From: Actinomycetes bacterium
GTDB lineage: Bacteria; Actinomycetota; Acidimicrobiia; Acidimicrobiales; Palsa-688
Assembly (NCBI GenBank): GCA_021819345.1
Contig: JAKARG010000024.1
Span: forward strand, 1 to 14,717
DNA: 14,717 bases
Direction: 5' to 3'
Shown piece after piece: positions 6,661-13,856 of this stretch. A model generated the notes under the pieces. The model was not told the origin of the DNA and made no database searches. It saw nothing but the letters and a program-made list of their open reading frames with translations. Made by a program: the position numbers and the translations under genes. The stretch's first letter is position 1; every line of letters starts with the position of its first letter.

Positions 6661-7905
6661 TCACGACGACGACCCGTACTGGATGGCCACGTGGAGCCTC
6701 TGGGTGAGCCGCCACGAGCGCGCCGACGGCCCGAGCGACCACACGGCGAGGGTGCTGCCCGAGCCGGCCAGGGCGTCTACGGTCCCGGAGCCGGCCTGGG
6801 CGAGGGTCTCGCTGCCTGCCGGTGCAGCCGGTCCGGACCGCCACGTGCCTCCGGGCGCGACCGTCTCGACGTCCTCCCGAGCTACCCCGTCGCCGACGAG
6901 CACCCCGAGTACGCCACCCGACAGCGCCGAGACCGAGCCCACCGACCAGCCCGCAGCAAGCGGCAGCGTCGTCGAGGTCCGCCAGTGCCCGAAGCCGTGC
7001 CCGGAGCCTTCGGCGGCCAGTGCAAGCAGGTCCGAGTGCGCTCCGCTCCGGCTGCTCGCCTCCACCAACGCCTCGGGGTGGCCAGGCGCTCCTCCGTACC
7101 AGAGCACCTCGAGGCGGTCGCCGCCGACCGAGGAGGCAAGATCCACGGGGACCGACCTCCACGACCCGGCGGCGTCGACGAACAACCCCAGCTCGCCGAC
7201 CGACGAGCAGCTCGCCCCCACGACCGGGTGGCCAGCCAGGTAGCCGACGGTGGTGAGCTCGGCCGGCCGGCAGGAGGCGCCGGCCGGCGAGCGCCCGAGG
7301 GTGCCGGCGGTGAGGAGGGTCCGCCAACGGCTGAGCCCGCCGGCGGCCTCGAGGATGCGGCCGCTCCGGGAGCTGTCGGTGAGGGCCAGGCCGGCGCCCG
7401 GCGACTCGACGGCCAGGGAGGCGGCGTGGGCGTCGATCCCGCTGTCGACCAGGCCGTCGGACCAGCTCCGCCCGGCATCGTCGGTGGCGATCATCGGCGA
7501 GAACCGCAGCAGCGTCGACGGGAGGATCCCGACTGCGAGGAAGTCCCCGGACCCCGCGACGAGCAGGCCCCCGTTGGTGGCCGTCGCGGTGGCCTCCACC
7601 CGGTCCGACCACCGCCCCGACCCCGCGGGGAGGTACATGAGCTGCCAGAAGGTGTTGACCGGCTGGTCGAGGCGCCCCATCGGCACGACCGCCCAGGTGC
7701 CGCCCGCCGCCTGCAGCGACGTCGCGAGCGCCAGGGGGTCTGCGGGGGCCGACGGGCGGGAGCTGGCCGCGGCATCGACCGGCGGAGCCGGCCGGGAGCC
7801 GCAGGCACAGAGCAGTGCGCCGGCGGACAGGGCCGCTCCCACGCCGAGCATCCCCCTCCGGCGCCGCGATCCGGGCCCTGCCTGCTTGGGCGTAGCGGAC
7901 TTCAC
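6661..7905 (-). CDS. Lipoprotein with beta-propeller-like (Asp-box/BNR) features
   Basis: GTG 7905 overlaps the TGA of the SCO1-like gene (GTGA), giving 414 residues. The N-terminus is basic (KSATPKQAGPGSRRRR), then hydrophobic (MLGVGAALSAGALL), and ends in a lipobox-like LCAC followed by GS and a Pro/Ser/Ala-rich linker, as in exported lipoproteins. The mature part is rich in Gly, Ser and Trp with repeating short beta-strand patterns. IATDDAGRSWS resembles an Asp-box (S/T-x-D-x-G-x-x-W) of BNR/sialidase-type propellers, and similar GRW/GSW/SRW turns recur. It is probably a surface propeller used for binding or sensing; no enzyme residues could be identified. Translational coupling to the SCO1-like gene suggests a shared job outside the cell. 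Frames on the opposite strand are longer but lack protein-like features. Confidence 0.8.
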   Translation of the reverse strand: MKSATPKQAGPGSRRRRGMLGVGAALSAGALLCACGSRPAPPVDAAASSRPSAPADPLALATSLQAAGGTWAVVPMGRLDQPVNTFWQLMYLPAGSGRWSDRVEATATATNGGLLVAGSGDFLAVGILPSTLLRFSPMIATDDAGRSWSDGLVDSGIDAHAASLAVESPGAGLALTDSSRSGRILEAAGGLSRWRTLLTAGTLGRSPAGASCRPAELTTVGYLAGHPVVGASCSSVGELGLFVDAAGSWRSVPVDLASSVGGDRLEVLWYGGAPGHPEALVEASSRSGAHSDLLALAAEGSGHGFGHWRTSTTLPLAAGWSVGSVSALSGGVLGVLVGDGVAREDVETVAPGGTWRSGPAAPAGSETLAQAGSGTVDALAGSGSTLAVWSLGPSARSWRLTQRLHVAIQYGSSS

Positions 7906-9764
7906 GAGCGTGGGAGCAACCGGGACATCTCGCCTGCCACCAGCTCGGCGAAGGACGACTCGCCGGCGGCGTTGCCCGACCCGGGGTCGGCCGAGACCAC
8001 CGCCCGCACCCGGCCAGCGGGATCGATCACCCACACGTACTCACTGTGGCCGATCATCGCCCCGCCGGGCTCGTAGAAGACCGCCTCGCCGTAGGCCTTC
8101 CACACCTTCTCGAGCTGGGCGAGGCTGCCGGTCAGGTACTCCCAGTTGGCGACGTCCTGCAGGCCCTCCTCCCGGTCGAAGGCGACGAGGTAGTCGGGGG
8201 CGACGAAGCGCGGGTTGGCGTCGATCGCCAACAGCACCACGCGGCGCGCCCGGCTGCCCAGATAGTCGTCGGCGATGCGCAGCTCCTGGGCGATCAGCGG
8301 ACAGCTCGAAGTGCACACGTCGTCCAAGAAGGTGAGGGCGACCACTTTCCCCTTCAAGTCCGCCAGAGAGACGCGCTGGCCGTGCTGGTCGACGAGGGTG
8401 AAGCTCGGCGCGGCGAAGTTCGCCGGCTGCATCGGTCCGTCGACCGCCTCGGCGAGGATCGGGGAGGCGTGCGGGTTGGTGCTGGCGGCCACCATCGGGA
8501 CCGCACCGACGAGGATGAGGCCGACCAGCGCCAGGTTGCGGAGGGCGTACGCCGGCTCGGCGACCAGGGACCGCACGCCCTTGCGCTCCTGCCGGCGGGC
8601 GCTGTCGATGGCAACGGGCACCTCGGCCACAGCCGGCCCCCGGCGCAGGGCGAGGTAGCCGACGCCGAACAGGAGAGCCATGGGGACCATGCTGTTGGGA
8701 TCGGTGCCCACCCCGCCGAGGAAGCCGAGGTCCTCGACCAGGATCCAGTCGGCCAGGCAGAGGACCGCCCCGGCGACGATGGCCGCCCCCGTGAGGGGTC
8801 CCCGGGCAACGAGGAAGCCGGTGCCGACGACGACCAGGGCGACCACGACGACCAGGTTCACCGCGAAGCCATGGGCCGCGTCGAAGGAGGCGAAGGCCGA
8901 CAACAACCCCGAGAGGAACGCCGGCTGGGGGGTCGATGCCATCTGGCGCACCATCCCGGCCAGCGAGCCGGTGGTCCGGCCCGCAACGCTGCCCACCCAG
9001 GATCCCCGCCCGGGCCAGGCCTGCAGGACCGCCATGCCCACGAAGAAGGCGCCCATCACCCGGAGCAGGCGCCGACCGAGCGCCGGCCCCTCCCAGGCGC
9101 CCACCGGGAGGGCGACGAGCAGCCCGGCGACCACGTAGAAGACCACCCCGCCGGGAGCGCCGGTGGTCCAGGCGAGGTGCGGGGTGAAGATGCTGCCGAA
9201 GGCCTCTCCGAAGACCCACACCACCAGCCCCCACGCCACGCTCCCGAGCCCCGCCAGGCGAGACCACAGGCCGTGGGGGGCGAGCAGCAGCCACACCCCT
9301 AGGCCGACCTGGATCCAGACCACCGAAGCCGCTGCGGTGACGGGATGGTCGCTCCAGACCCCGAGTGGTCCCGCCAGCAGGGAGAGGACCCAACCCGGGG
9401 AGCCGGCCTCGGCCGGGCGGACGACCTCGGGGACCATCCCGAGGGGCATGGCCGCTTGTAGCTGGAGGAGGCCGTCGAGGAGCCACAGCGAGCCGAAGCC
9501 GATCCGTAGCGCCCTGCGGGCCGCGGGCTCGGGGGCGGTCCGGCCGCTCGGGCGCAGGCTCGCTCGGGCCGCGGAGGACCCCGCCCCGTCGGTCCGGTCG
9601 CCAGCCGCACGCCTGGAGCGCCGGAAGACGATCACGTTCCACGCCACGACCGCCACGAGCACCAGGCCGACGACGACTAGCACCTGGAAGGCCAGCGCTG
9701 CGTGGAAGGCCGAGACCACCGTCTTGTTGGAGACGGCGACCCGGCCGCTGCCCATGCCGCCCAT
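7902..9764 (-). CDS. Polytopic membrane protein fused to SCO1/SenC-type domain
   Basis: From ATG 9764 the protein has 620 residues. Residues about 15-435 contain around ten hydrophobic segments, including AFQVLVVVGLVLVAVVAWNV near the start, RIGFGSLWLLDGLLQLQ, a WGLVVWVFGEAFGSIF stretch, and NLVVVVALVVVGTGFLVA later. Residues about 449-620 form a SCO1/SenC thioredoxin-like domain: APSFTLVDQHGQRVSL, the CxxxCP motif CTSSCP (Cys484 and Cys488), and GHSEYVWVIDPAGRV carrying the matching His583. In SCO1 proteins the two Cys and one His bind copper for cytochrome oxidase CuA assembly or act in thiol exchange. All three are present. A standard SCO protein is about 200 residues with one anchor, so this fusion is unusual. 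The frame is open to 9893, but 9764 or 9755 are better starts; none has a strong ribosome site. It heads the minus operon and is divergent from the ECF sigma gene. Confidence 0.85.
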   Translation of the reverse strand: MGGMGSGRVAVSNKTVVSAFHAALAFQVLVVVGLVLVAVVAWNVIVFRRSRRAAGDRTDGAGSSAARASLRPSGRTAPEPAARRALRIGFGSLWLLDGLLQLQAAMPLGMVPEVVRPAEAGSPGWVLSLLAGPLGVWSDHPVTAAASVVWIQVGLGVWLLLAPHGLWSRLAGLGSVAWGLVVWVFGEAFGSIFTPHLAWTTGAPGGVVFYVVAGLLVALPVGAWEGPALGRRLLRVMGAFFVGMAVLQAWPGRGSWVGSVAGRTTGSLAGMVRQMASTPQPAFLSGLLSAFASFDAAHGFAVNLVVVVALVVVGTGFLVARGPLTGAAIVAGAVLCLADWILVEDLGFLGGVGTDPNSMVPMALLFGVGYLALRRGPAVAEVPVAIDSARRQERKGVRSLVAEPAYALRNLALVGLILVGAVPMVAASTNPHASPILAEAVDGPMQPANFAAPSFTLVDQHGQRVSLADLKGKVVALTFLDDVCTSSCPLIAQELRIADDYLGSRARRVVLLAIDANPRFVAPDYLVAFDREEGLQDVANWEYLTGSLAQLEKVWKAYGEAVFYEPGGAMIGHSEYVWVIDPAGRVRAVVSADPGSGNAAGESSFAELVAGEMSRLLPRS

Positions 9765-9933
9765 CAGGAAGGCCCGCTCTCGCGCAGTTGCTCCATGCCC
9801 CCTCTGGTCGCTCCGCACCCGAGAGAAGTTCCCGGGCGCTGCCGGTCGGAGCGGCCCGGGCCGGTCGGCACCGCTATGGCCCGCTTCGGCCAACTTGGCC
9901 GACTACTTCGGCGCTCGTTAGCGTCGGGAGCGG
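9765..9933. promoter_or_regulatory. Divergent intergenic region between SCO1-like operon and ECF sigma gene
   Basis: These 169 bases must hold the start signals of both directions. No clear -35/-10 pair of the housekeeping type was found. The sequence just before the sigma gene (AACTTGG, then GTTAG at about 9917) could be part of an ECF-type promoter, but this is weak. A GGGAG lies 3 bases before the sigma ATG. Confidence 0.3.
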
Positions 9934-10491
9934 ATGGACGAGCTCACGCGATCGGCCCTGGAGGCCCGCTCGGGCGACGCCGACGCCCTGGAGAGCCTCG
10001 TCGAGTCGAGCTACGACCGGGTCTGGAGCCTTTGCGCCGCCCTGGTCGACTCGGCGAGCGCCGACGACCTGGCTCAGCAGGTCTACGAGAGGGTGCTCCG
10101 GGCACTGCCCGGCTACCGGTGCGAGTCCTCTGCGACCACCTGGCTCCTCGCCATCGCCCGGCGCACCTGCATGGACGAGCTGAGGGTCCGCACCCGCCGG
10201 CGCCGCACGATGCGCGCGGTTGCCGGCGCCACCCGGGTCGGCCACGAGCCGGACCGCAGCGGGGCCTTCGCAGTGGAGGACCTGATGGCCGGCCTCGACC
10301 CCGACCGCAGGGCTGCTGTGGTGCTCACCCAGGTCCTCGGGCTCTCCTACGCCGAGGTCGCCGAGATCTGCGCCTGCCCTATCGGCACGGTCCGCTCCCG
10401 CGTGGCGCGCGGCCGGGCCGAGCTGCTCGAGCTGCTCGGCCGTGCGCCGGACCCCCGACGCTACGGCTCGGACCGGGCGACCGGGCACTGA
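9934..10491 (+). CDS. ECF-type RNA polymerase sigma factor
   Basis: The 185-residue protein has the two standard ECF modules. Region 2 spans about 20-90 (DLAQQVYERVLRALPGY, then TTWLLAIARRTCMDELR) and binds core polymerase and the -10. Region 4 spans about 117-165 (LDPDRRAAVVLTQVLGLSYA, then IGTVRSRVARGRAELLELL) and is the -35-binding helix-turn-helix. Length and order are normal for group 4 sigma factors, with no extra C-terminal domain. ATG 9934 has GGGAG close by. It is divergent from the SCO1-like operon whose last gene encodes a zinc-finger anti-sigma protein, so the two are a likely pair. The gene ends one base before the end of the convergent S-component gene, with no terminator between. 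Confidence 0.93.
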   Translation: MDELTRSALEARSGDADALESLVESSYDRVWSLCAALVDSASADDLAQQVYERVLRALPGYRCESSATTWLLAIARRTCMDELRVRTRRRRTMRAVAGATRVGHEPDRSGAFAVEDLMAGLDPDRRAAVVLTQVLGLSYAEVAEICACPIGTVRSRVARGRAELLELLGRAPDPRRYGSDRATGH

Positions 10492-10492
10492 C

Positions 10493-11371
10493 CTACCGGC
10501 ACGGGCCCGGCTGATCCCCGCTGCCCTCGCCGGCGACCGCCGAGAAGGGAAGGATCTCGACGACCAGCCGGGCGCGCAGGCGGGCCAGGGCCACGAGCAC
10601 CGGCAGGCCGAGGAAGGCCACCAGCACGGCGTTGCCCACCGCCCGGAAGCTGTCGTAGACCGCCGAGGTCACGACGTAGAAGCGGGCGAAATGCCTCGCG
10701 AGGCCCAGGGGGCCCATGCCGGGGTGGAACCCGAGCCCCGGAGCAGCCGCGAAGAAGGTCCAGTCCCAGACGTCCATGACCATCCCGTAGCCGTAGCCGC
10801 AGACCACGCCGAGCACGGCGAGGAGCACCACGTCGGGGCGGGTCGGCGCGCCCCGGCGCCGACGGCCGAGGAGCCCGGCGGCGGCACCCACCCAGCCGGC
10901 GGCGAAGACCTGGTAGGGCAGCCACGGTCCGATGCCGCCGGTGACCACCGCCGAGACGAGCAGGGAGGTGGCCCCGAGGAGGAAGCCGTAGTCGGCTCCG
11001 AAGACGTAGCCGCCGCAGAGGATGAGCAGGAAGATCGGGCTGAATCCGCCGATCCCGGTGACGAGCGCCGCTCGGGCGCCGGCGTCGAGCGAAGCCAGCG
11101 CAGCGAGCAGGGCGAGGGACCGGGCGTCGAGGCGGCGGGCTCCGAGCTCGACGGCGGCGAGCACCACTACCACGCCGGCGCCGACCGTCTCGGCAGTGGC
11201 GGCCCCAGGTGTGCCGAAGCCGAGCAGCGGCCAGGCGAACAGTGCCACCCCCACCGCGCTCGTCGCCACCAGCCCGAGCGACCCGGCTTGCGACCGGGCC
11301 CGCGACCCGGCCCGGGAGAGCGCTCCAGCCCACGACCGGGCCGAGGGGAGCGAGCTGCCCCGCCCGTTCAC
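10493..11371 (-). CDS. ECF transporter S component, CbrT-like (putative cobalamin binding)
   Basis: This is the substrate-specific membrane subunit of an energy-coupling-factor transporter, 292 residues. GTG 11371 overlaps the EcfA stop (GTGA). After a basic, Ser/Arg/Ala-rich N-terminus (1-30) come about six hydrophobic segments. Conserved-looking pieces include GGYVFGADYGFLLGATSLLV, TGGIGPWLPYQVFAAGWVGA and GYGYGMVMDVWDW, then an Arg-rich cytoplasmic end. The GADYGFLLG and GPWLPYQ...GW pattern resembles the actinobacterial CbrT-type S components assigned to cobalamin (recognised from memory). It lies at the end of a T-A-S operon headed by a DUF4430-like lipoprotein, which fits vitamin B12. 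Another vitamin cannot be excluded from sequence alone. It ends in TAG one base from the end of the convergent sigma gene. Confidence 0.82.
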   Translation of the reverse strand: MNGRGSSLPSARSWAGALSRAGSRARSQAGSLGLVATSAVGVALFAWPLLGFGTPGAATAETVGAGVVVVLAAVELGARRLDARSLALLAALASLDAGARAALVTGIGGFSPIFLLILCGGYVFGADYGFLLGATSLLVSAVVTGGIGPWLPYQVFAAGWVGAAAGLLGRRRRGAPTRPDVVLLAVLGVVCGYGYGMVMDVWDWTFFAAAPGLGFHPGMGPLGLARHFARFYVVTSAVYDSFRAVGNAVLVAFLGLPVLVALARLRARLVVEILPFSAVAGEGSGDQPGPCR

Positions 11372-12876
11372 CGGGAGCCGGCCCACCGAGCTGCGGGGCC
11401 CTGGTCGGAGGCCTGTTCGGGGGCCGGGTCGGGGGTCGGGTCGGGAGCCTGGTCGGGAGCCGAGCCGGGAGCAGGGTCGGAGGCCTGTTCGGGGGCCGGG
11501 TCGGGAGCCGGGCCGGCCCGCAGCTCGCAGAGCCCGCCGTCGGCCACCTGGACCACCCGGTCGGAGAGGGCCCACGCAAGGTCCAAGTCGTGGGTGGCGA
11601 GGACCACCGAGGCGCCGGCGTCGGCCAGGGCGGAGACGACCGAGATCAACGCTGCCCGGGCGGCGGCGTCCATCCCCCGGGTGGGCTCGTCGAGCAGGAC
11701 CAGGGAAGGCGCTCCGGCGAGGACGACGGCGAGGGCAGCCCGCTGGCGCTGACCGCCGGAGAGGTCCCGGGGGTCCCGCTCGAGGAGGTGCTCGAGATCC
11801 AGGGCTCCGAGCAGCGGGGCGGGGTCCTCGCTCGAAGCGCTCCAGCGCAGGGTCTGGCGGACCTCGGCGGCGACGCTGCGCCGGTGGAGCAGAGATCCCG
11901 GGTCCTGGGGCAGGTAGGCGACCCGTCCCTCCCTGCGCCAGGCCCGCCCCGAGAGGGGCCGCAGGAGGCCGGCGACGACCCGCAGGAGGGTGGTCTTGCC
12001 CGACCCGTTGGCCCCGACCAGGGCCACCACCTCCCCCGACGCCCCTGCGAGGTCCACCCCGTCGAGCACGGGGACGTTGCCGGCGCCTGCGCTCACGGCG
12101 GTGAGCGACCACATCGGCTGGCCGGACCCTGGCACCGCGGCTCTGCTCCGCCGGGTGGGGCCCACCGCCGCCTCGCCCGGTGCTGCACCGACGATACGGC
12201 CGCGATCGAGGTGGACCATCCGGTCGGGGACCGGCAGCCGTCCGCTGCGGTGCTCGGCTACGACCACGCAGCGCCCGGCGGCGGCCGCCTCGGAGATCAC
12301 CGAGACGAGCAAGGCGGCGCCGGCCTGGTCGAGCTGGGAGGTGGGCTCGTCGAGAGCCAGGATCTCCGCCTCGCCGGCGAGGACCGCGGCGAGCGCCACC
12401 CGCTGGCGCTCGCCCCCCGAGAGGCTCGACAGGCGCCGGCCGGCCAGGTGGCCCACCCCCATCCGCTCCAGGCAGTCGCCGACCCGGCGGCGGATGGTCG
12501 CGGGGTCGACGCCGAGGTTCTCCGCGCCGAAGGCCACCTCCCGCTCGACTCCGGCGCGCACGAAGCTGGCCTCGTGCTCCTGGGGGACCAGGCCGACGTG
12601 ACGGGCGAGCCTCGGGGTCGGGGTGAGCGCCACGTCGAGGCCGGCGACGAGGGCCCGGCCGGCGAAGCGCCCCCCGTGGAAGTGGGGCACGAGCCCGTCC
12701 AGGACCCTCAGCAGCGACGACTTGCCCGAGCCCGAGTCCCCGCAGAGCACCGTGAGCCCGGCTGCGAGCTCGAGCTCGACGTCCCACAGCGCCGGCGCCG
12801 CTCGCCCGGCCCAGGCCGGGTACCAGTAGCAGACATGGGAGAGGCTGACCGGGGCCAGCGTGCTCATTGGTCTCAC
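11368..12876 (-). CDS. Fused double ABC ATPase of ECF transporter (EcfA-EcfA')
   Basis: Two complete ABC nucleotide-binding domains lie in one 502-residue chain. Domain 1: Walker A GDSGSGKSS (46-54), Q-loop Gln99, signature LSGGERQ (152-158), Walker B ILALDEP (172-178), His209. Domain 2: GANGSGKTT (288-296), Gln324, LSGGQRQ (372-378), LVLLDEP (392-398), His429. Both catalytic sites look intact. The chain would act as the EcfA/EcfA' pair that powers transport through EcfT. The last 45 residues are a Pro/Asp/Ala tail with DPAPEQASD twice, encoded by direct repeats. GTG 12876 overlaps the EcfT stop (GTGA); ATG 12867, 9 bases inside, has GGGGGAG at good spacing and may be the true start. The stop overlaps the S-component GTG. 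Confidence 0.93.
   Translation of the reverse strand: MRPMSTLAPVSLSHVCYWYPAWAGRAAPALWDVELELAAGLTVLCGDSGSGKSSLLRVLDGLVPHFHGGRFAGRALVAGLDVALTPTPRLARHVGLVPQEHEASFVRAGVEREVAFGAENLGVDPATIRRRVGDCLERMGVGHLAGRRLSSLSGGERQRVALAAVLAGEAEILALDEPTSQLDQAGAALLVSVISEAAAAGRCVVVAEHRSGRLPVPDRMVHLDRGRIVGAAPGEAAVGPTRRSRAAVPGSGQPMWSLTAVSAGAGNVPVLDGVDLAGASGEVVALVGANGSGKTTLLRVVAGLLRPLSGRAWRREGRVAYLPQDPGSLLHRRSVAAEVRQTLRWSASSEDPAPLLGALDLEHLLERDPRDLSGGQRQRAALAVVLAGAPSLVLLDEPTRGMDAAARAALISVVSALADAGASVVLATHDLDLAWALSDRVVQVADGGLCELRAGPAPDPAPEQASDPAPGSAPDQAPDPTPDPAPEQASDQGPAARWAGSR
11403..11505. repeat. 31-bp direct repeats within EcfA C-terminal tail
   Basis: Identical 31-base copies at 11403-11433 and 11475-11505 are 72 bases apart, in frame with the EcfA reading frame. 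They encode the repeated DPAPEQASD peptide. Between and around them runs a degenerate GGTCGGGAGCC-like pattern. The likely origin is slippage or unequal recombination. Confidence 0.8.
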
Positions 12877-13856
12877 TCCCCCACCGCCTCCCCCGCCGCC
12901 TCCCCCGCCGCCGCGCCGGGACCGAGCCCCTCAGGGGCCGCCGCACCCGGACCGAGCGCGACAACCGCCGCCGCGCCGGGACCGAGCGCGACAGGGGCCG
13001 GCGTGCCGAGCGCGCTCGCCTCGGCCGGCGCCGGCGTGACCCACCAGCCGAGCACCGCCAGCGCCACCGCCGGGACGAGCAAGGCGGGAGAGCCCGACGG
13101 CACGGTGAGGGTCGGGTAGGGGTCCCAGCTGCCCGAGGCTCCGCTCAGGTGGCCGGCGACGAGCCCGGCGATCACGCCGAGGGCGCCGATCCCGACCAGC
13201 AGGTCGGCACGCCGGGAGACCACGGCGCGCGCCGAGGTACGCCGGCCGGCGCCGAAGCCGCGCGACTGCATCGACTCGGCGAGGGTGACCGAGCGCTCGA
13301 TGGTGTCGAGCAGGACCGGCACGACGAGGTCCGCCAGGCCCCGGGCGCCCCGCGGGCGCCATCCCCTCGTGCGCTGGGCCTCGCTGATCGTGCGGGCGCT
13401 GGCGGCCACCGTCGGGACCAGGTTGAGCGCGGCGCCGAGGACGACGCCGGTGCGGGCGAGCGGTCCGGGGAGCGCGTCGACCAGGTCGGCGGGGTCGACC
13501 ACGAGCGACAGGGCGGCGGCCGCCGAGACCGCTGCGGCCAGCCCGAGCGCCACCCCTCCGCCATCGGCGAAGGCCTCGAGCGTGATCGGCCCGCCGATCC
13601 CGGGCAACCACGCCGGCATCGAGACCAGCACGTTGGCGCCGGTGTGGACCAACAGGCCGTTGATCGCCACCGCGCTGAGCGCCGCCACGACGAGGCCGAT
13701 GCCGAGGGGACGCAACCGGCGCCCGGGGAGGCGCCGGCGGGCGAGCAGCACCCAGGCGCCGGCGAGCACCACCGCCCGGGGCAGCGGGTCGACATCGGCG
13801 GTGGCGACGCTGATCGCGGCCAGCACCCAGGCGCCGAGCGCGCCCGCCCGGCTCAC
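12873..13856 (-). CDS. EcfT, transmembrane coupling protein of ECF transporter
   Basis: This CbiQ/EcfT-family subunit of 327 residues links the S component to the ATPases. GTG 13856 overlaps the stop of the lipoprotein gene (GTGA). The N-terminal half holds about four membrane helices (VSRAGALGAWVLAAISVATA at the start; GLVVAALSAVAINGLLV; GVALGLAAAVSAAAALSLVV; GVVLGAALNLVPTVAASA). The long coupling helices carry the two EcfT arginine motifs: AQRTRGWRPRG (Arg164) and ESMQSRGFGAGRR (Arg199), which in the family dock into the EcfA grooves. Further hydrophobic segments lie at about 210-275. The last 45 residues are an odd Ala/Gly/Pro tail with three ALGPGAAA-like repeats. The operon position between the lipoprotein and EcfA supports the assignment. 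Confidence 0.9.
   Translation of the reverse strand: MSRAGALGAWVLAAISVATADVDPLPRAVVLAGAWVLLARRRLPGRRLRPLGIGLVVAALSAVAINGLLVHTGANVLVSMPAWLPGIGGPITLEAFADGGGVALGLAAAVSAAAALSLVVDPADLVDALPGPLARTGVVLGAALNLVPTVAASARTISEAQRTRGWRPRGARGLADLVVPVLLDTIERSVTLAESMQSRGFGAGRRTSARAVVSRRADLLVGIGALGVIAGLVAGHLSGASGSWDPYPTLTVPSGSPALLVPAVALAVLGWWVTPAPAEASALGTPAPVALGPGAAAVVALGPGAAAPEGLGPGAAAGEAAGEAVGE
12905..12987. repeat. Short tandem repeats in EcfT C-terminal tail
   Basis: Three copies of a roughly 22-base CGCCGCCGCGCCGGGACCGA-type unit lie about 30 bases apart (about 12905, 12936 and 12965; the middle one is diverged). They encode GLGPGAAA/ALGPGAAA peptides. The first and last copies are identical over about 22 bases. 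Confidence 0.65.

Noticed and set aside
6571..8335. Long plus-strand frames opposite the lipoprotein gene
   Set aside because: Arg/Pro/Gly-rich translations without domains. The minus strand has a signal sequence, coupling and protein-like composition.
8046..9302. 418-residue plus-strand frame opposite the SCO1-like gene
   Set aside because: His/Glu/Gly-rich shadow of a GC-rich coding strand; the minus frame carries the SCO1 motifs.
10485..10500. Bidirectional terminator between the convergent sigma and S-component genes
   Set aside because: The genes end one base apart and no inverted repeat with a T-run is present.
11403..11505. CRISPR-like array
   Set aside because: Only two copies with repetitive, in-frame coding sequence between them; no spacers and no cas genes.
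11372..12964. 823-residue minus-strand frame as one protein including the S component
   Set aside because: Only the part after 11371 is protein-like; the rest is the EcfA gene read in the wrong frame.
10442..13119. Plus-strand frames of 436 and 636 residues opposite the ECF transporter genes
   Set aside because: Antisense shadows with repetitive Gly/Ala/Arg composition; the ABC and EcfT motifs are on the minus strand.
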